Source: Helianthus annuus
Lineage: Eukaryota > Streptophyta > Magnoliopsida > Asterales > Asteraceae
NCBI RefSeq assembly: GCF_002127325.2
Contig: NC_035447.2
Location: 24,485,780-24,549,779 of the forward strand
Direction: 5' to 3'
Length of the DNA stretch: 64,000 nucleotides
Positions 1 through 12,120 of this stretch are shown here, in pieces. The position numbers were made by a program, and so were the translations under genes. Under the pieces are notes generated by a model that saw only the letters and a list, made by a program, of their open reading frames with translations, was not told the origin of the DNA and did not search any database. Position 1 is the first letter of the stretch. Every line of letters starts with the position of its first letter.

Positions 1-775
1 GTTGATACATATTATGTGGACGCGACTCGATTCGGTTCGACTCGGTTCGGTTCGACCCGGTTAGGTTCGGCTCAAGCCCGACGTCACGACATTCCTCTGT
101 CGTGCGCCCCAGAGTTCGACACGCGAAGCACGGAGAGCCGTGGACCGATTCCCGCTGACACATCATCATGATGATGTCATGAACCTTGACTAAATGAAAG
201 TTTCTATAGAAACTGCCAATACATACGTGCATGCATATTGGGACGATACTTCCATTGGGCCAATCAAACTTCATTGGGCAATTACACTTGGGCCGAAACC
301 TTCACATGGCCCAAACCACATGTGACGAAATCAACAAGTGACGAAGACACTATGTGACGAAATCCAGGGATTTCGTCGAAGACAATGAGTTTTCGTCGTG
401 TTTATTCATGTTCGCCGAGGGGTGTTCGTCCAGGACTGGATTTCGTCATGTTGTTAGTATAAATACCAAGACAACAGAAAGAAACACTGTGAGAGACAAG
501 TCTGAATAGATTTCGGAGCGAACACACTGTAAACACACACACACACTGAGAGTTTATGAGAGCATCTTGTAAACATTGCTTTGTAACCGTTTTCTAGATT
601 AATACAATGGAGTGTTAATCGGTGAATCTTGTGTTTTACGTGTTCGTAACTTGGTTTAACTTACCCGTTTGGATTCCGCACTCTCGGGTTTGTCGGACAA
701 TAGGGAATGGAGGTTACTCGATCCTCCGGGTGGACCTACAGTTGCACCTGCAACGCTTCTAACGACCCTCTCTAC
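1..775 (+). repeat. LTR-like fragment with promoter (probable copia LTR)
   Basis: This reads like the 3' part of a long terminal repeat. It starts with a GC-rich run of repeated GGTTCGACTC-like words (about 20-75) and has a TATA box, TATAAATA, at 458-465. A transcript-leader-like stretch rich in CACACA and GAGAG follows, then an AATACA-type polyadenylation context near 600. No matching second LTR or primer site is visible, so the left edge of the window probably cuts it. Assignment to copia is a guess from style only; a plant promoter is the alternative. Confidence 0.4.
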
Positions 776-3700
776 TCAACTAGAATTTTTCTTTGGTTAG
801 ACATTTTAAAATAAGTTCTGTCCTAATTGCTTTATCCTTGGTTTTACGGTAATATTAAGTTATTGTGGCTTTATAATTTTTAATGTCCATAATTTATTAA
901 TTATTTTTAATTATCAGGAAATTAAATTTTTACCATCATTTTTTACATAAAAGTGAAACTCAATGAAAAATTACCGAGGCAAATAACATGGTTAACTTTT
1001 CAAAGAAACCATCGGTTATAATCCATTAGTTTTCATTAGGTAAATATCCGTCAGTAATATGTTGAAAAAATGGTTGAATGTGATGCTCAGAAAGAGTTAT
1101 TGATACTTTGTTGCTACTTTTGGTGGTGGTCAATTGTTGGTATTCTACATCGAAAATCTTTTAGAAATTAGATACCAACGTCCTTATTTCCAATGAAGTA
1201 GTATTTTCGTCGGTAACCAACTTCACCAACAAATTTGCAATGGATATGATCATCTATGATACACATTTGTTTTATAGAGGTTTTCTATCTTTTATGTATT
1301 CTTGGCGATATGGACATGGTACTTTGTAACTATGGGCGTACTACACATCCATAGAAAATTTGTGTTATCTTTGATCGCTCAACAACACCATTTCATATCT
1401 TTGTTATGCATAACTCGAGGGTTTTTATTAGGTTTTTGTTAGTGTGTTTTGTCTATGCATTTATTAATAGTTTGTACTTGCAATTTTGTTGCAGCTTCTA
1501 TAACTTTTTTGTTACTCTTGGATGGTTGTAGCATTGATCATGGTTCTTTTTTTTTTAACAATTGTACAAAATTGTGTTATACGCATCTTACGAAGCCTTT
1601 ATGGTTGACATACCCATCGGCATGGGGTTTTTTGCCTACTTTTTGTTAAGCTTTTTTTTATTGATTTTAGAAATAAAAGAAAAATATATGACTATATAAA
1701 CATCTGGCATTCAACATAAATGACATAATTTTTATCATTATATAAATAAACAACTCATATTTGGGCATATATACACCAACATAAATAATTCTTCATTATT
1801 CATATTATCACAAGCTGCATCTTTCATTAACACATTTTGCTAGCTCAAATATTCTCCTTTGCTTGGTCTTGACAAAATTTCGCCAACTTTTAAATCCTTT
1901 ATCATTGAAGAATATGATGTATAATACATTTGTCATGTTTGTAATGTTATAACGAACATGCCTTTAGTTCTTACCCTAGAGCTGAATTTGATATCAATCA
2001 AACCATAATCTAGGTAAATTTTAACCCTATAGAGCTTAACACCATAACACCTAACTTCGTAATATTTTACCTTCGAAACCTCATCAAACAATCCATTGTA
2101 GTTGGAGTCACATTCACTGTAAGAAGCCCCACTCCCTCTCTCACACACCATTAGTACTTCCAACTCGTCTAATCATGTGTTTGAACATGGAATTGGTACC
2201 CATTTGTAAAATATCCTTAATTCATTCAAGTACAATGACTTGATTCGCGTGTCAAAGCTTTCAGTTGTTCATTAAGTCGGCTACCCTGAGATTGACCTAG
2301 AGATGAAGAAAACAACAATTAAGAAATGTGTACAGATAAGGGCATGTAATTTTGATTTTGACTTACTTTATCTTTGGATTTATCCAATATAAGATCACTA
2401 ATGTTTGGATTTGTTTGGTGTAACCATTCTTTAACAGTCCAAATGAAAAGTTGAACTTTTAAATAATATGGTTATGGATCTTGCGCATATGAGGATTGAT
2501 GACCATCCAATGTTTTGCGCTCTTATCATATAATCTACAAGTTCGTTTCTTAAATATGCTTTGTAGGTCCCTAAGAAAACACACAAGGATCGGATACTTT
2601 GAATCACACGCATGTATAAAATGTGGAATCCAACACACACACAAAGAATGAACCAACAACAACCATGTAAATAACTTTCTCCTTTCTATTGTACTCAAAT
2701 CATGATTATAGATAAGTTACATAAATATGTTTCTAATCACTCTCACAATACAAATCTAAAAAACTTTAACAAAATGAGCCAACACTTATATATATACACA
2801 TCCTGTCTAAGTGCGCCAGCTATGACCTAGCACAATTGTGCTTACATAGCCAACCGACAAACATCGCCAGTAGGCTAACTACGCCTGTACTTAGAGGATT
2901 TACAAAACACATTACACTAAAACCTACCAAATGAATTGATGTCTATCTATCAAGCCTTCTCAACCAGGAGTGCATCAAATGATTCCTCTTGACAATTGAT
3001 TGTAGGTGTCTTCAGTCTCAATTAACCTAATTCATTGGTAGTAAGCTTCCAGCACAAACCTTTTTCTTTACAAATAACTATACAATCCCTTTGTACAACA
3101 AACATTGCAATCTCCAGTCTTGTCTTTATATGGAACTCAAAATTGAAGCTTTTTAGCTTCTTCAGATCATCCATAGAGAACTTTATCAGATTGATAATAT
3201 GATACACACAAATAATCTCATCAGTAAGATTTTCTCATGCAATCACAATTTCACTAATTATGTTGTTATATGTACCAACACTTCATATCCCTCAAGATAC
3301 CCAATGATTATTTTTATAGTGAAATCTTCTTCACACACCTTGCTGGTTTATGAACTATCTTGTAAGGACATTCACTAGTCAACAGATTCTTTCTCGACAG
3401 ATCCTTAACCCTTCTACCAACTCGAGGTTTTATATGATTCCATTTAAAACTCCCATCTTCTACTTTCAATATTCTCTCAACTCCAAAAGCATAAGCAACT
3501 TTGTCTCTGTTTATGAAGTTAAGTTGTTTCAAAGTATGAACCTCGTAGTTCGGTAACAAGCTAAATACTTCATATTTGGCTTAAAGTACTGAACGGCCTC
3601 GGTTCATTTTATACAAAAGAGTTTCAATTCAACATTAATTGATGATCAACCGACATTCTCCTTCTTCAAAGTGTAATTCATCTTTAACTTCGGAGTCGGA

Positions 3701-3890
3701 GGCGCTTGATTCTTTAACACTTCTGCAGTTGAGATATACAATCATCAACTGACTCTTCAGGATTTGATTCTTAATGTTGTATCAACGTCTTCATGAATAT
3801 CCACACTTTTTAAACCAACTCATTTTCACCTATAGACAATTCAGAAACAATATGAAAACAACCTCATAATCGAAACCCCAACTTGGTCCC
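776..3890. other. AT-rich sequence without recognisable gene
   Basis: Only short chance reading frames occur here on either strand, all under about 80 codons and with no domain I recognise. The minus-strand stretch at 3000-3830 lies downstream of a copia integrase remnant and may be decayed copia, but I see no reverse transcriptase motif in it. Confidence 0.5.
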
Positions 3891-4500
3891 ATGTTGGATT
3901 TTGGTGGTTTATAGCTAATGACGGTTATATTATACACCACTTCAACCTGATTTATCTCCGAATTATAAATTCGTTTGTTTGATGAACAAGTTACATAACC
4001 AAGAAAGAAACCCTCATCGACTTTTACAACATAATTAGCCAAATCCTTTGTTTTTAACAAAGTGCACTTGGTACCAAAAGGATCCAAACCCTCTAGGGTC
4101 GGTTTTTGATTATGTAACACTTCATAAAATGTTTTATTATGAAATTTGACTATCAACACTCGGTTTTACACATGGAAAGCTGTATTCACAGCCTCAGCCC
4201 AAAAGATGACCGAAAGCTTAGAATCAGACAACACAGTCCTTGCAGCTTCTATTAATGTTTTATTTTTCCTCTTAACTACACCATTTTACTGTGGCATGTA
4301 GGGAGCACTAAATTGGTTTCTATGCTTTTCTTTTCCAGACACAACTCCATAGCTTCGTTCTTGAACTCCGTCCTGTTGTCACTACGAATTTTCTTGACTC
4401 TGAAATTGTAAACATTCTCTAAACGGGTAAACAAGTCTTTGGGCATCCTAAACATCTCGTCACCCACAACCGGCAACATTAGTTTTTCATTTTTGCAGCC
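3891..4500 (-). pseudogene. Ty1/copia integrase remnant
   Basis: This is a broken piece of a copia polyprotein, the integrase that joins retrotransposon cDNA to host DNA. Reading down from 4500, the frame 4479-4276 holds the core motif KKIRSDNRTEF (usual form IRSDxGxEF). The stretch around 4300-4160 has the conserved context KNKTLIEAARTVL...FWAEAVNTA. The frame 4159-3830 has the post-core region with LHNQKP, FGTKC and EGFFLGY. Stops and a frame change separate the two halves, and gag and reverse transcriptase are not seen on either side, so this is an isolated dead fragment. The family is clear; the lineage within copia is not. Confidence 0.8.
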
Positions 4501-5337
4501 AATGAGACTACAAGAAGACCTTGTTGAGGAACAAAGTTGAAGACTCTACCTACTGAAGATCTTTTTTTAATTGATTACTAACTTCTATTTCATAGTTTAC
4601 ATATTTGTTTTCATTTTGTTATAACAATATTTGCTACTACTTATTTTTTAATGTTAATAACAATATTAGCTACTACATAAACCAAGTGAGACGACCTTTG
4701 TTAACTTGAAAAGTTTGCAAGTTTTTTATGTACAAGCTTTAAAGCTACAATCTATAAGATTTACGCACCCCTTATGATCCATTGGTGACATATATCATCA
4801 GTTGACCTTGGTGAACTTTTCGCCAATGAACATTTTGTCAGTGATGTGAATGTCGATAATGCGCTAGTGTAAGTCTTTATCCACGTCCGGTTCTCCATGG
4901 AATTTCACTGACAAATTACAAATAGTACGCGGGTGGTATACGGATTAGCGATAGATCTTAACATCAGTAAAATTTCAATTGTAGGGTTTGTGGTGAACAT
5001 TAAATGCATAGTTAAAGGAGTATTTGTTGGTGATACGGCTTTGTTACTCAAAATCAGGTTACCTCGTGATATATTAGTATGTTGCTACCTTTTGTCTAGC
5101 AAAACATGCAACGTGCCGGTTAATAATAGCGACTTGGTTAGGGTACCTTGCAATAATGGACAGACTACGGGTCAATATAGAAAGTTTTGGAACAATGTTA
5201 TAATTTCGGATTTTTAGTATACTATGTAACACATGCATAATGCTATAACCACTCAAGGATAAAGAATTTATCATAAACAAATAAAATTTGAATATGCCAT
5301 GTAACAAATGCATAATACTATTTTTTTTCATACACAA
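4501..5337. other. Intergenic sequence, no recognised gene
   Basis: An open frame of 94 codons at 4933-5217 (+) has no domain I recognise and no start context worth noting. The rest is AT-rich. It ends at the GC-rich terminal repeat of the first PIF/Harbinger element. Confidence 0.4.
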
Positions 5338-5535
5338 AAGATCAAGGGGTGTGGGGCATGGGTTGGGGCGGGGCGGGGATACCAAGTAACGCTGGGTAAA
5401 CCACACCGAGCCAGCGTTGGCCACGACGTTGCCCCGCTAGCGCGGGTTTGAAGCCCGGCGTGGGGCGAGGGGTAAGGTGAGTTGGCTGGCTTGGATTGGC
5501 TGGTGAGATAGGACCGTTAGCCTAGCATTTTGGCA

Positions 5536-5555
5536 TAGCCGTTGGCCAACGACTA
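5536..5555. promoter_or_regulatory. Subterminal near-palindrome of Harbinger 1
   Basis: The 20-bp near-palindrome TAGCCGTTGGCCAACGACTA lies just upstream of a TATA-like CTATATAAATC and of the transposase start. A perfect version sits at the same relative place in the element at 29999-31815. Conservation between diverged elements suggests a transposase or promoter-binding site. This is inference from position only. Confidence 0.35.
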
Positions 5556-5667
5556 TTTAAAAAAAAAAATCTTTTACTTATATTCTATATAAATCAAACA
5601 ATTCTTACTCATTTTTACTATCCAAAAATTAAAAAACCACTACCAACCTTCAAAAAAAATATGTACA

Positions 5668-5732
5668 ATGGATTTTTCAAGTTCAAGCGATTCGTATGAT
5701 AGATTTGTTTTGTTATCCTCATCCTACGACGG
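5668..5732 (+). pseudogene. Harbinger transposase, N-terminal stub
   Basis: An ATG at 5668 opens a short frame beginning MDFSSSSDSYDRF, the serine- and aspartate-rich start common to plant Harbinger transposases. It is cut at 5732 by the TGTCACACCCC end of the next element. The frame resumes in related sequence only after 9143, and roughly the first third of the protein is not found on either side, so sequence was lost as well as interrupted. Confidence 0.5.
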
Positions 5733-6990
5733 TGTCACACCCCGATATTTACAGCACAGCCCGGTGGGGAGTATCGTGACGTAAGATTGGTATCGTCATA
5801 GTCAAACATACACAGAATAGCACAACGGAAGTCTTGGAATATAAAATATTATTACAAACTCAATTGTCCGAAAATACCAAGGTAAGTATTACCGGCGAGC
5901 ATGTAATGATAATCCACAGGTGGATCAAAAGGTACAAATGGGAGAACATCAGAGTAATTTTTTTTGAAGTTGCAAATTCCTCATCTAGCATTACCGGGCA
6001 GCTTCCAGCCTATTTACGTATTTGCACCTATCACTTAGTCTTTTGAAAATACGTTAGTTTTAACTGGTAAATACAATCAAATGACACATTTTGAAATCAT
6101 TTTCAAAATTGATTTAGGTGCACATAGCACGAAAAATCTTTTATAACTTGGGACAAACTATATCTCATGTTATCATTTTTACATAACTTGACAATACATA
6201 TAAGGTTCGGAAACTATGTCGTTTCATGATTAACCGACACAACACTTATTCCCTTCTTGGGGATACCCATATTGGGAAAACCCGTATTGGGTTATAAAAA
6301 CATTTTAACAAGCATTAGCATCTATCAGGTGTATGCCTACACCCCGCGCTTAGGTCGTGGCCATTAGTAAATTAAATGAGCCAAGGATATCCAGGACACG
6401 GTCACGTTAACCCCAATGTTTAAGTCAAGCAATACGAATTAAACGGGTTATTTGAATTTCCTGACACATTGGTCTTCGAATCCCATACCCGGCCATGCAG
6501 TAATAATTTACTGTATCCCAAGCCCGTATAGGGAAAATGGGTTAAGAGTATTTACCTGAACTAAGACTTGATAAATGCAAGTTTATAATAACTCAACCGT
6601 ATTCAATTAAGTAAGCGTAGGTAACAATTTACCGGAAGGCTCTTGTCTGGAATGATGGTATAAACAACCAATTAGAACGCTAACGGGTCTTATTTAAGTC
6701 ATATACTTAGACCGGCTAGCTTAAAGTATCAAAAACGGTACGATACGCTTGATTAAGCGATGACCCGAATAGAATGTAGTTTAAACCCAACAAGTACTAA
6801 GACTTGTATAATATGGGTAAGCTATTAACATTCTGGATTTTGAGATAAAAATGATAAGGTTAAACCCATTTCGGTGAACTTACATAAACTAGTTATGAAA
6901 GTTTAACCGTATGCATATACGCGATAACGGGTAACCGGATGAGTCATGAACAAGTTCCATATGCCAATATACTTTAAACAAGTTATAATA

Positions 6991-7625
6991 TCAGTAAGAT
7001 ATCAACTTGTATGTCCGTTAAGGTTTTAAAATCAAACAATGCCTCATAAGGGTGTTTTGGTCATTTAGCGACGTATAAAAGGAACTTGCGTATTATATGA
7101 TGTTACAACCATAAACATTCTGTGAAAACACTTTATCTATGATATAGTATCAGTAGGATATCAAACATATGTGTGTTTTATAGTTTAAGACCAAACTATG
7201 CACCGTAGGGGCATTTTGGTCATTTCACACATAGTTTAAAAGCTAATTTGGGAATCTGAGTTTATATCATGTACCTACTGTAAAAATGTTTTAAATAAGT
7301 TATAAAATCAGTAGGTAACAAGTCTTGGTTGGTAATCATGGTTTAAAACCATACTACGCGCTGAAAAGGCGTTAAAGTCGTTAAATGATGATATTTGCGA
7401 TGTTTTAGGAAAAATGATGTTATGATCAGGTTTATATGATCAAAGTATGTTATTTAATATAACATATCAGTAGGTAAAAGGTTTTGTATGAAAATCATGC
7501 TTTAAAACCATTTTATGTGTTATAAAGGCATTATCGTCGTTTAAGAACGTAATACAAGCACTTGTGCGGAAACTCAGTTTATAATCTGATTTGATGTCCC
7601 AAAATACTCTAATTATGATATTACA
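6991..7625 (+). repeat. Degenerate tandem repeat, period about 159 bp
   Basis: The word TCAGTA(A/G)G recurs at 6991, 7150, 7308 and 7467, spacings of 159, 158 and 159. Each copy is followed by a TTTAAAACCATACTA-like word and then GGCATTTTGGTCATTT-like sequence. Copies are well diverged, so the array is old. Traces may continue to about 7800. Confidence 0.6.
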
Positions 7626-8671
7626 TCACTTTAAAGCATAATTTACGACATTATACGCAAACTCAATTTATGATCATATTTGTAACATCAAAATATGTTA
7701 GACATGTTAACATATTAGTACCTAAATCATTTTCAAGTTCATTGGTGTCTAAAACTTTATTTTTGCTAAAAAGGGCATAATGGTCAAAGTATGGCACAAT
7801 TACGGAAACTCGTATAAAACTTAGATTACTATTATGATCGTGTAATATAACCTCAGAGGGCTATGCTACATCATAATACGATCATAAAGGAACCTTAAAT
7901 CAGTAGCATAGTAGTCTAATTCGGTTCATAATCGAAATTCAAAGCAGAAGTCAAACTTCGTGACTTTCGGTTGCGAACCGACCCTAAAACTGGAATTGAC
8001 GAGCCGAACATGTTTACACGAAACATGTTCTAATAAATATTACTAAGTTGTTTAAGTGTTAAAACGTATTTTAGAACACCTTTAAACTCATATCGTAATT
8101 ATTTCAAAATCTGACCCGTTGACTTTTTAAAACATTAATATGTTGACTCGTCAATTGACCAAGCAAACGTGATTCTTAGGAGGTCCCCTTTTTAGGGATT
8201 AACACCTCCCTAATTACGATCACGTAGCTATATTCGTTGCGAACTATGGCTAGACCATTATGGTCTAAACCGAAAGTCAAAGCGTTTATCGAAAACACTT
8301 TACTTTTCGGCTTTAAAAGCCTAATAAACGAATAAGCCACGAAAGGAACACTTACAAGTGGTCCTAGGAACTGAATAAAACTCAAAGGAAGTTCCCAATT
8401 GCTCATGATCCTCCAGATATGAGAGTATAGAAAGATTGAAGAATGGTGCAAGTTTTTCAAATGAAAACCATCACCAATTTATAGTTTTTGAGAACTTCTA
8501 GGATGATTCCAAGTGTTATGGGACTTCTTAGGATGCTAACAAGTGTCTTGAGAGGTGTCTAAAATAGTTAACAAGCCCATAGAATTGAATTAAACTAGTT
8601 ACGGTTGTTTGTTTGGGCTGCAAGTCATGAACAAAACAAAAAAATAATATTCTGTTGCAGATAGGGCCTGG

Positions 8672-8713
8672 CGGCCCGCGAAGAGACTGGCCCAACATGA
8701 TCGCGGCCCGCGA
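8672..8713 (+). repeat. Two copies of CGGCCCGCGA in a GC spike
   Basis: The decamer CGGCCCGCGA occurs at 8672-8681 and 8704-8713 inside otherwise AT-rich LTR-like sequence. Similar short GC-rich repeats sit in the two other long LTR-like elements of the window (27.2-28.6 kb and 63.6-63.7 kb). Confidence 0.5.
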
Positions 8714-8867
8714 CGCCTTTGAGTCCAGCCAAACATGTTTCCGTTTTGATAAAACAGGCCCCTTAACCTTTTATACTTCTTTTTTAAGCTTTCAAAGTTG
8801 ACACTTTTGGCACATTATTTTCTAATCTCTTATATAATATTAATATAAGGCACACATGCCCTTAGTG

Positions 8868-9105
8868 GCCAATATTAGGCACACCCGGAGTACGACCGTA
8901 CATCACAGAGTTCCCGGTTCGTTTAAAAGGTCACTCAGATGTAAGAATTCACATGTTAACGCTTTTAATCCTTTTAACTCGCAAGCTTGCGTGTATTATC
9001 ATTTAACGGCATAAAAGCCTTAAACAGCCAATATTAGGCATCCCCGAGAGTATGATCGAACATCATAAAGCTCTTGGTTCGTTAAAAGTACTCTCAATTC
9101 CCCCG
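8868..9105 (+). repeat. Tandem duplication of 159 bp
   Basis: GCCAATATTAGGCA starts at 8868 and again at 9027, exactly 159 bp apart. Matching downstream words follow in both copies, including the ATCATAAAG/ATCACAGAG pair and then GGTTCGTT. The sequence is unrelated to the 6991 array, but the period is the same. Confidence 0.6.
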
Positions 9106-9142
9106 TCGACCGACTAGGAACCGCCTTGCGACTTTTACAACC

Positions 9143-9975
9143 GTGGCGTATATCATTGAGCTATATATGAAAAGATACTTGAGAAAACCGACGTTTAGTG
9201 ATATGCAACAAATTTTGGAACATCACGTTGAATATCATGGTCTCTCCGGGATGATAGCTAGTTTAGATTGTATGAAATGGGGGTGGGAACTTTGTCCAAC
9301 TGCATGGAAAAGCTCTCACACAAGCATATATCATGGAATATCGGCTATGATGCTTGAAGCTGTTGCATCACAAGATCTTTGGATCTGGCATGCATTCTTT
9401 GGTATGCCCGGTTCACCTAACGATATAAACATTATACATCACTCGTCCCTTTTCAAGGATCTAATAAATGGTGTTGGACCAGAATGAACATTTTTTTGTA
9501 AATGAGGTTGAATACAAGTATGGGTACTATCTTGTTGATGGAATTTACCCTTAGTGGGTTGTTTTTGTGAAATCATTTTCAAGAGATGGAACCTAGATCC
9601 TAAAAGAATAAAGTTTAACAAAGTTCAGATGGCGCCACGCAAAAGCGAGCATTTGGTGTTTTGCAAAAAAGGTGACGCATTTTGAGCATGCCTTGTCAAT
9701 TGTATGAAAAAGATCAAATAAGAAACGTGATGTATGTGTGCATCATTCTACACAACATGATTTTAGAGGATGAAGGGCATGCAATAGTTGAATATTATGG
9801 CGAGGAGACCGAATCAAATAAAGAAGACATTAGTGACGAAGAGAGAACGCAAAACCAAAATCTAATCGTGTCAAGACAAATAAATTCAAACCTTCGAGCT
9901 GATTTGGTAGAATATGTTTCGACACTTCCTAGATTCGACTCCATTGAAGATGATCGATTTTTTTTGATGATGTAA
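9143..9975 (+). pseudogene. PIF/Harbinger transposase (DDE nuclease) body, broken
   Basis: This encodes the nuclease half of a Harbinger transposase, which cuts and joins the element's ends. The first frame (9143-9487) has RYLRKPT, then SLDCMKW carrying the first catalytic D, then EAVASQDLWIWHAFFG and the SPNDINI motif with the second D. It stops at GVGPE. Homology continues in other frames over 9495-9690 (EYKYGYYLVDGIYP, then KASIWCFAKK) and resumes in frame at 9682-9975 with RNVMYVCIILHNMILEDEG. At least two frameshifts and a stop make it inactive. In intact relatives this region is one exon. The family is certain from the motifs; host-domesticated ALP1-like genes look similar but would be intact. 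Confidence 0.85.
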
Positions 9976-10365
9976 TGTATTTTTTTTATTGTAGTTATTT
10001 AATATAATAAAAGGTGTTTTTAAAATTAGTTTAGTAAATTCTATGATTAATATAAAATAAAAAAAAAAAAAATTGGTGGCACATGGCACCCCAACGCCGC
10101 CTGGCCACGCCCCTTTCACATCCCACTTTTTTGGTGTGGACTGTTAGAGCCTACAACTGTCACGTGTCGAGCAATGCCCCCAACTCAAGCCCCTCATCCG
10201 ATACTCTAATGCCATAAACCTGTGGCTTTGACCAGTGGCCAGGAAAAGAGGGAAAAATAACTGATGCTATCTTATTAGATTTCCTGGTTTCCCCATCAAG
10301 AACTGACGTTTTTTTGGTTGTTTCTTTCATTATAATTTCTTCACTTTTTAAAAGAAATGAGACTA

Positions 10366-10375
10366 TTATATATCA
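10366..10375 (+). promoter_or_regulatory. Possible TATA box of the TCP gene
   Basis: The only good TATA-like word between the Harbinger end and the ATG is ATTATATATC, about 250 bp before the start codon. That leaves a leader of roughly 220 bp, which is plausible for a plant gene. No other promoter element is distinctive. Confidence 0.3.
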
Positions 10376-10626
10376 AAGTGTTCTTTTTAGGAAGTGACAG
10401 TATTTTACTTTATTATGCCCTAAAAGATGAACATGTGTTGCCCTAGTTAAAGAATGAAGATTCTTTGCACATAAACATCAAGATTTCTGGCTCTAAAGAA
10501 GATGCAAAATACAGACCAGTTCATTTGGAAGAAAAGGGTTGCTTTCATCTATAGGTTTTACTTGAATCTGATGAATGTTTAATCAAAAAGTTGGAAATTT
10601 TTGTGAGTTGAAATTTGTTTATGAAA

Positions 10627-11427
10627 ATGTTTAGTTCTTCAAACCCTCTTCCTTCATCAAACCATGGCCTCCTCCCTCCTCCTTCTGGTATGTTTTTTGG
10701 TCAAGAAAAATATGGTGTTTACTTTAACCACCACCCATTTGTCTCTGGAGAATATTATTCTTTTGATAATGCTCTACCTCTTCCACCTGTTAAAGGTTCT
10801 GATGATCGTAATCATCAGAACCACCTTTCGGGTGCGGAGTTTTCTCTCTCTAAAGAGAGAGTTGCTGCTTCAAAGAAAAATCGGCATAGTAAGATCTTCA
10901 CAGCTCGCGGTCCTAGAGATCGGAGGGTGAGATTGTCCATTAGCATTTCAAAAAAGTTTTTTGGGCTTCAAGATTTGCTAGGGTTTGATAAAGCAAGCAA
11001 AACCCTAGATTGGCTTTTTACAAAATCTAAAGCTGCAATAAAAGATTTGGTTGAAGAAATGAAGCACACTTCATCTTCAGCTCTTTCTGATAAATGTGAA
11101 GAAGTTTTCATGGAGAAGAAGCCAGTAGGTAAGTGTGTTAATGGCAACAAAAAGAAAAAAACAACACATAAACAGAAATCTCGATTTCATGTGAATATTG
11201 CAGCTAGAAACCATAAAAGGGCAGAGGCAAGATCAAGAGCTCGGGCACGAACAAGCGAAAAATTACGGATTAAAAAGCTCAACAACGATATAAAGAATGT
11301 TCTTGATGACCATAACTACTGCTATGATCTTGAATCAAGCTGTGGGAATCAGATTCAGTCACAAAGTAATCATGAAGTCAGTATTGGGGAATTGTTGACT
11401 GAACAAAACTTCAAACTCACAGTTTGA
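10627..11427 (+). CDS. CYCLOIDEA/TB1-type class II TCP transcription factor
   Basis: This is a nuclear DNA-binding protein of the CYC/TB1 clade, which controls floral symmetry and branch growth by regulating cell division in meristems and petals. It is 266 residues long from MFSSSN. The TCP domain (about residues 83-146) starts [20 protein letters not shown], a basic region, followed by helix-loop-helix with [20 protein letters not shown]. The arginine-rich R domain (about 195-216: [18 protein letters not shown]) marks the clade. A KCEE at about 156-159 sits where the clade's ECE motif lies. An in-frame ATG at 10621 would add two residues; I prefer 10627 because family members start MFSS. There is no intron and no disabling change. 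Its promoter is short: a Harbinger element ends 421 bp upstream. I cannot place it in CYC1, CYC2 or CYC3. Confidence 0.93.
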   Translation: MFSSSNPLPSSNHGLLPPPSGMFFGQEKYGVYFNHHPFVSGEYYSFDNALPLPPVKGSDDRNHQNHLSGAEFSLSKERVAASKKNRHSKIFTARGPRDRRVRLSISISKKFFGLQDLLGFDKASKTLDWLFTKSKAAIKDLVEEMKHTSSSALSDKCEEVFMEKKPVGKCVNGNKKKKTTHKQKSRFHVNIAARNHKRAEARSRARARTSEKLRIKKLNNDIKNVLDDHNYCYDLESSCGNQIQSQSNHEVSIGELLTEQNFKLTV

Positions 11428-12120
11428 GAACAGTACACATGATCCATTGATCTAGATCCCCAAGAGGACATTGCTAAAAATATAAATATTTTTTTTTGTT
11501 TTAATTGGTTTATAAAAAATGGCAGGATTAAATCATACAGGATGTTATGATCTTGATTAGCCAGCAGCCAGATCCAGTGATCAGTGCAATATATTTGATC
11601 AAATACCGAAGGATACTGTAAGGATTGTAAGCCCATAGTTATTGTGTGCTGTTAGATTAGTGGATTAATCTATTTGATTGTTGTCATTTATGCTTTCGAG
11701 TGTTTGTAACAATTCATGAAATCAATCTATCTATCTAATATATGTATGTATAACACTTGTGATATGAACTTCTGAGAAATATTTTTATTATTTGTTTCTT
11801 GACATCTCTTTTGGATGTTAATCGCCCCAGATTGGACTAATTATTCTAGTTAACATAACAGATTTTGTTGTTCTTGTGGACATTTGTAGCTATATCAATT
11901 CCTTAATGTTTAACGGCAAATTAGGTTTTAACAATCCAAACTATGACCTATTTGCCGATAGTATCTGAAGTCAAAGTCAATCATACACTAACGGAAAAGT
12001 AACGTTGTTTGCCCCTAATGAACAACTGACTGATCTTTTTAATCTCAACCATGATGTTGTAATTGTTTTTGAAACACTATGTAAGGAAGTAAGGGACACA
12101 CGGGTTACTTTTCTATTAGG
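11428..12120. other. 3' flank of the TCP gene, no gene seen
   Basis: AT-rich sequence that should hold the 3' untranslated region. No strong AATAAA is present; near 11710 there are AT-rich stretches suitable for plant polyadenylation. No reading frame of interest occurs. Confidence 0.4.

Larger units (their letters stand above)
5733..9120 (-). mobile_element. LTR-like insertion in Harbinger 1
   Basis: The left edge, TGTCACACCCCGATATTTAC, read backwards ends in GGGGTGTGACA. That is the same terminus as the two nested elements at 22.2-29.2 kb, so this is probably a related LTR lying on the minus strand. No protein domain is visible in 3.4 kb. It contains an array of about 159-bp repeats (6991-7625), a second duplication of the same length (8868-9105) and two copies of CGGCCCGCGA. 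The expected TGTNACACCC start is not found near 9120, so the right end is truncated or rearranged. Its boundary could lie anywhere in 9100-9142. Confidence 0.5.
5338..10206 (+). mobile_element. PIF/Harbinger DNA transposon 1, interrupted
   Basis: GC-rich imperfect terminal inverted repeats mark the ends. The left end at about 5338 reads GGGGCATGGGTTGGGG, and the right end read backwards from 10206 gives GGGGCTTGAGTTGGGG. Inside are a transposase start at 5668 and the transposase body at 9143-9975. Both ends resemble the complete Harbinger element at 29999-31815, including the subterminal palindrome TAGCCGTTGGCCAACG. A TAA follows the right end (10207-10209), as expected for the TTA/TAA target of this superfamily, but the left copy is not preserved. 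An LTR-like insertion at 5733 splits the element and raises its length to 4.9 kb. The left boundary is uncertain by several bases. Confidence 0.7.

Noticed and set aside
4933..5217. 94-codon frame in the spacer before Harbinger 1
   Set aside because: No domain, no homology I recognise and an ordinary length for chance in this composition.
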